DNA from: Gammaproteobacteria bacterium
GTDB lineage: Bacteria; Pseudomonadota; Gammaproteobacteria; SZUA-152
Length of the DNA: 64,000 bases
NCBI GenBank assembly: GCA_013152545.1
Contig: JAADGF010000051.1
Coordinates: 1 to 64,000 of the forward strand
Direction of reading: 5' to 3'
Made by a program: the position numbers and the translations under genes. How positions within the stretch are numbered: position 1 is the stretch's first letter; every line of letters starts with the position of its first letter. Positions 59,063-64,000 of the stretch are shown here, piece by piece. The notes beneath the pieces were generated by a model that was given only the letters and a program-made list of their open reading frames with translations, was not told where the DNA came from and did no database searches.

Positions 59063-59632
59063 ATGACAAAGAAAAAAATCCATTCTGGTAAAAATGTGAG
59101 TAAAGAAGATACATCTTTATTCCGCGAAATGATGCAGGATGTTACACCCCTGCCCCAGGACAAGATCGAACCACCGCAACCAAAAAGTCAACCAAAATGC
59201 GATTCCGCACTCACACCGCTAGAACCCCGACCCCTATCAAGATTCATCGAAATGGCGTACCTAGCAGAGATATCGGCGGATGAAACCCTGTTTTTCTCGC
59301 AATCCGGCCTACAGCAAAAAAGGCTGGACAAACTAAAACACGGTCAATGCTCTATCAATGGCAAAATCGACTTACATGGCATGAGCATTGCCCAAGCCGG
59401 TGAGCGTTTACATCAATTTCTAAAGACCGCAAAAACACAACAATGGCGCACTATTTTATTAATCCATGGCCGTGGTAAAGGCTCATTTGCTAATAAACCG
59501 GTTATTAAACAACACGTAAACCAATGGTTACGCGACACTCCCGAGGTTTTAGCGTTTTGTTCAGCAATTCAGCGCGATGGTGGTACAGGCGCTTTGTACG
59601 TACTGCTAAAACGACAACGTGATGCTGCTTAA
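59063..59632 (+). CDS. Smr-domain protein
   Basis: A 189-residue protein with a C-terminal Smr (small MutS-related) domain: IDLHGMSIAQAGERLHQFLK (DLHG motif), ILLIHGRGKGSFANKPVIKQ (HGRG motif) and GTGALYVLLKR. Smr domains nick or bind DNA or RNA. The basic, flexible N-terminal half and this layout resemble the Smr endonuclease-type proteins (YdaL/SmrA, SmrB) of gammaproteobacteria. It sits convergent with truD and divergent from surE. Confidence 0.88.
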   Translation: MTKKKIHSGKNVSKEDTSLFREMMQDVTPLPQDKIEPPQPKSQPKCDSALTPLEPRPLSRFIEMAYLAEISADETLFFSQSGLQQKRLDKLKHGQCSINGKIDLHGMSIAQAGERLHQFLKTAKTQQWRTILLIHGRGKGSFANKPVIKQHVNQWLRDTPEVLAFCSAIQRDGGTGALYVLLKRQRDAA

Positions 59633-59692
59633 TATCCGTTCTGCCTGAAAACCTGAGTATTAAGATCGCGAACACTCCCCCTAAGGAACACC

Positions 59693-60736
59693 TCATTGCT
59701 TGGCTTGCTGTACAATTTCCCGTATAACCACCGTAGCATAGCTCCCGGATACCAGGTCAAATTTCAGTAAAATATTGTTCTCTAGCGTTTCCCACTGCAG
59801 GGATTGCACATTGAGGCGCAATGAACGCCGCTGCTGTTTTAAACCAGCCTCGGCCAGCCCATTGCACAATGCAGCATAATCGCGCATCACTTGTTCTTCT
59901 AGCGCACGGGCAATACCCGCCGTTGGCAAATCGCCAGCACCCCAGAGTGGCCCACTGGGATGGAGATCCCAGTGGGCGAGGCGTTGCATTATTGCTTCAT
60001 CCACCGAAGTGATGCAGTCGCTTACAAAAAAACTATTCGAACCATCCAGAACACAGGCCTCACCCGCTAAGATGTTATTCCAGCTACCCTCTGCTACGCG
60101 TCGCGATAATACCTGGTTGAATAAATAAGAACGCGCTGCGGACAAATACAAACCACGTTGATGATTATTTTTCACAGTCACTTTATTTGCGAATAATTTT
60201 AATGCTTTTTTTAAATTTGCATCACTTCGACCGAAACGCTGTTCACCAAAATAATTGGGCACACCAGTTTGCTGAATGTTGTTTATTCTACTCTCTAAGC
60301 TAGAGCGATCCCCTGTCAAGTTGCGCAATATCACTTGAAACCGATTGTTTTTTATGGCGCCGCGCTTTAATTTACGCGAATGCTTTTGCACTGTGACAAC
60401 TTGCAATTGATCGTTATTCAACGCTTGCCAGTCTGGCTGCTTTTTCCCTGCCAGATTCACACTGAACCATTGGGACGTAATAGCATTTTTATCCTTTAAA
60501 CCGGCATAGCCGATGGCAACAGGCTTGACCCGGGCATGTTTTGACAAACAACTAACCACCTCTTCTGTATTGAGGTGCTGTTTACGAATTAACAAATAAT
60601 CATGCGTTCCTTGACCATCCAGTTCAAAACTGAGGTATTCGTCGACCTGAAAATCATGCGGACTGCTTTTAATGCCAGCCGTTAACAATGGGACGCTATT
60701 CGCGTAGGCTAATTGTTGATAATGGGAATTAAACAT
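59693..60736 (-). CDS. truD: tRNA pseudouridine(13) synthase TruD
   Basis: Makes pseudouridine 13 in tRNA(Glu). The 347-residue protein has AIGYAGLKDKNAITSQWFSV with the catalytic Asp in GLKDK, KHSRKLKRGAIKNNRFQVIL, and VPNYFGEQRFGRSDANL, all TruD signatures. The inserted domain (ALCNGLAEAGLKQQRRSLRL) is present. Separated from ispF by 150 bp without a visible feature. Confidence 0.95.
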   Translation of the reverse strand: MFNSHYQQLAYANSVPLLTAGIKSSPHDFQVDEYLSFELDGQGTHDYLLIRKQHLNTEEVVSCLSKHARVKPVAIGYAGLKDKNAITSQWFSVNLAGKKQPDWQALNNDQLQVVTVQKHSRKLKRGAIKNNRFQVILRNLTGDRSSLESRINNIQQTGVPNYFGEQRFGRSDANLKKALKLFANKVTVKNNHQRGLYLSAARSYLFNQVLSRRVAEGSWNNILAGEACVLDGSNSFFVSDCITSVDEAIMQRLAHWDLHPSGPLWGAGDLPTAGIARALEEQVMRDYAALCNGLAEAGLKQQRRSLRLNVQSLQWETLENNILLKFDLVSGSYATVVIREIVQQAKQ

Positions 60737-60888
60737 GACATTCAGTACCGCAAAAGAAAACCGCTCGATAACGTCCTGTGACGGTTAAACCACAGCCTAG
60801 TATATCGTGTAATATGCTATGTATTTTTCTTTGAAATATTTCGTTGAAACACGAGATGGTTTGATGTTGCCACCCCTTGCTCGAACTA

Positions 60889-61389
60889 TTAGGAGCCTGT
60901 CCGAGACAGACTAGTAGGCGCCGCCTGTAGCAACACGACAGCATGTGCAGCGATACCTTCACTACGCCCCGTAAAACCCATGCCTTCAGTGGTTGTGGCT
61001 TTTATATTAATGCATTCCGGTTCAAAACCAATATCAGCGCTCATGGTCTGCCGCATCGACGCAATATAACCCGCCAATTTAGGTTCTTGAGCAACAATGG
61101 TTGCGTCAATATTCACGACTGAATATTGACGTTGTATTAACAAGTCAATAACATGCCGTAATAAGATGCGGCTATCAATGTTTTCGTATTCCTGGCTGGA
61201 ATCGGGAAAATGCCGACCGATGTCGCCCAAACCTGCTGCACCCAATAACGCGTCACACACTGCATGTAACAATACATCACCATCAGAATGGGCTAGCAAA
61301 CCCTTATTATGCGGTATCTCTACACCACCGATCACTAATCGATGCCCCTCGGCGAATCGATGTGCATCGTAACCATGGCCTATTCTCAT
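60889..61389 (-). CDS. ispF: 2-C-methyl-D-erythritol 2,4-cyclodiphosphate synthase
   Basis: Fifth step of the non-mevalonate isoprenoid pathway, a zinc enzyme. From ATG 61389 it has 166 residues starting [20 protein letters not shown], which holds the metal ligands of the DxH motif; [19 protein letters not shown] gives the third. [20 protein letters not shown] is the C-terminal signature. The tail (PTSLSRTGS) is about 8 residues longer than usual. An alternative GTG start lies 12 bp upstream. Confidence 0.95.
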   Translation of the reverse strand: MRIGHGYDAHRFAEGHRLVIGGVEIPHNKGLLAHSDGDVLLHAVCDALLGAAGLGDIGRHFPDSSQEYENIDSRILLRHVIDLLIQRQYSVVNIDATIVAQEPKLAGYIASMRQTMSADIGFEPECINIKATTTEGMGFTGRSEGIAAHAVVLLQAAPTSLSRTGS

Positions 61390-61454
61390 TTGAACACTCA
61401 CTTATGTCGGTGCCAAGGTAAAGGTTGCAGCAGTGTTTTCATGTATCGATTTTT

Positions 61455-62168
61455 TCATGTATCGATTAGTCGTGTTAAGTAAAACGCGGCCAATTGCAAA
61501 TCCTCCGGTGTGGTTACTTTGATATTATCAGCATGCCCCCGCACTAGCTTTGGCTGTAGACCCAGGCGTTCCATTGCAGCCGCTTCATCCGTTACTTGCA
61601 CTTGATGATCAATTGCAGCCTGTAGGGCGTGACGTAATTGCTTTATACGAAACATTTGTGGTGTTAATGCATGCCATAATGTGGCGCGATCAACGGTCTG
61701 AATAACGGTCTCGTTCTCATCAGAGCGTTTCATGGTATCTCGAACCGGGCAAGCTAATAGCCCTCCCACCGGGTGTTCTCGTAAGACCTTAATCAGTTGA
61801 TCAATGTCCTGATGCCTTAAACAAGGTCGAGCCGCATCATGCACCAACACCCAATCGTTCTCATTGGCGATCGAGGATAACCGGTCAAGCGCATTTTTAA
61901 CGGAGTGATACCGTTCCCTGCCCCCCATGGTGGTAATCACCGGTTTGTGCGTCGAAAATGACAGGTTTTGCCACATTGTATCATTTTCAGCAACGGCCAC
62001 TACGACACCAGCAATGTCATTATGTGTCAGCAAGCAATTGATGGCATGCTCTAAAATAGACTGATGGTGTATTTTAAGGTATTGCTTGGGAATATCAGCT
62101 CGCATACGCTCACCCACACCAGCTGCCGGTATGACCGCCCAATAAGCACTCCTCTTAGGAACGTGCAC
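61455..62168 (-). CDS. ispD: 2-C-methyl-D-erythritol 4-phosphate cytidylyltransferase
   Basis: Third step of the non-mevalonate pathway, joining MEP to CTP. It has 237 residues: WAVIPAAGVGERMRADIPKQ (nucleotide-binding loop), VLVHDAARPCLRHQDIDQLI and DTMKRSDENETVIQTVDRAT. It appears to start at GTG 62168, which lies inside a perfect 18-bp palindrome (62157-62174); AAGGA is very close upstream. Adjacent to ispF, as usual. Confidence 0.95.
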   Translation of the reverse strand: MHVPKRSAYWAVIPAAGVGERMRADIPKQYLKIHHQSILEHAINCLLTHNDIAGVVVAVAENDTMWQNLSFSTHKPVITTMGGRERYHSVKNALDRLSSIANENDWVLVHDAARPCLRHQDIDQLIKVLREHPVGGLLACPVRDTMKRSDENETVIQTVDRATLWHALTPQMFRIKQLRHALQAAIDHQVQVTDEAAAMERLGLQPKLVRGHADNIKVTTPEDLQLAAFYLTRLIDT

Positions 62169-62174
62169 GTTCCT
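62157..62174. repeat. 18-bp palindrome AGGAACGTGCACGTTCCT over the ispD start
   Basis: Perfectly symmetric, and it includes both the ispD GTG start and its ribosome site. AGGAACGTGCAC also occurs at 19127-19138 and within 41325-41342. A hairpin here could mask the ispD initiation region. Confidence 0.45.
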
Positions 62175-62211
62175 TACTCATTGCAGATCATCATCGTGAT
62201 ATCACTAACGG

Positions 62212-62514
62212 CTATTCATTGGAGAGATGTTGCTTGGCACCATCTACGTCGATAATTTGATAAAAGGTCTCGTCTTTTTTGATCATCCCCAACTCACTGC
62301 GTGCCCGTTCCTCAATAGCCTCCAGACCTTTTTTTAGATCTTTCACTTCGGCTTCCAGTGCGGCATTACGCTCCTGAAGTAGTGCATTTTTTTTTTGCTG
62401 TGAGTCGATAGCTGTTTCCAAACGCCAAACCTCGCGCACACTGCCGTCCCCAAACCATAGTTTGAATTGCAGTAGTACTAGCAAAATAATAAGTATGGTG
62501 ATGAGCGTTTTCAT
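62212..62514 (-). CDS. ftsB: Cell-division protein FtsB
   Basis: A 100-residue bitopic divisome protein (FtsQBL complex). One N-terminal membrane helix (MKTLITILIILLVLLQFKLW) is followed by FGDGSVREVWRLETAIDSQQ and a leucine-zipper coiled coil (LLQERNAALEAEVKDLKKGL), then EERARSELGMIKKDETFYQI, the conserved C-terminal motif. It lies between eno and ispD, its standard place. Confidence 0.94.
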   Translation of the reverse strand: MKTLITILIILLVLLQFKLWFGDGSVREVWRLETAIDSQQKKNALLQERNAALEAEVKDLKKGLEAIEERARSELGMIKKDETFYQIIDVDGAKQHLSNE

Positions 62515-62631
62515 CAGACCTCGGTCGGAAAACTCAATTCAACCGCTACCCCTCAAACCCTCTAGCCAGGAGCAAGATTACCACCAACCATCGATTCAAG
62601 ACATCGCTAACCTTAAAAAAAAGCAGCCAAA

Positions 62632-63960
<1,329 letters not shown>

Positions 63961-64000
63961 CTACTGGTTGGTTAATTCATACGTTACTGGATAAGCTCAG

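Overview
The window looks like a chromosome segment of a gammaproteobacterium of moderate GC, probably a marine or soil lineage near Cellvibrionales/Pseudomonadales. This rests on gene order (xseA-guaB-guaA; ftsK-lolA-rarA-crcB-serS-cysG; eno-ftsB-ispD-ispF-truD...surE-pcm) and protein types; no rRNA, tRNA or CRISPR array was seen.

Region 1 (1-7111) is accessory DNA abutting the 3' end of guaA. The last bases of guaA recur as a 27-bp direct repeat at 611-637 and 2958-2984, so two further attachment-like sites lie outboard of the guaA end. Between and around them are a frameshifted IS91-family transposase, a parD antitoxin with a frameshifted parE toxin, a Fic protein, and a higB-higA-primase/helicase (TOTE-type) cluster whose last gene has an in-frame TGA. 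Each gene module is bordered by arrays of the octamer ATACCATG. No integrase is present, so the island probably continues left of the window. This is the most unusual part of the sequence.

Region 2 (7096-19126) is a housekeeping block: guaA and guaB (GMP synthesis), a small lipoprotein, xseA, an M23 peptidase, a NaChBac-type ion channel with an acidic selectivity filter, a nitroreductase and a SWIM/SNF2 helicase.

Region 3 (19127-36358) is gene-poor and mostly concerns the envelope: a 1506-residue protein that reads like a thrombospondin-type-3 repeat protein fused to a complete OmpA-family porin, a four-helix coiled-coil membrane protein, an acyl-CoA-type desaturase, an exported protein coupled to a TlpA-like thioredoxin, a lipoprotein subtilase, and a truncated haemoglobin/ferredoxin-reductase pair behind a consensus FNR/Anr box.

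Region 4 (36684-64000) is conserved core: lhr, cysG, serS, a DUF190-crcB pair, rarA, lolA, ftsK, ald divergent from trxB with a perfect 22-bp palindrome between them, qmcA-nfeD, yqaA, pcm, surE, an Smr protein, truD, ispF, ispD, ftsB and eno. Two families of dispersed palindromic intergenic elements run through regions 2-4.
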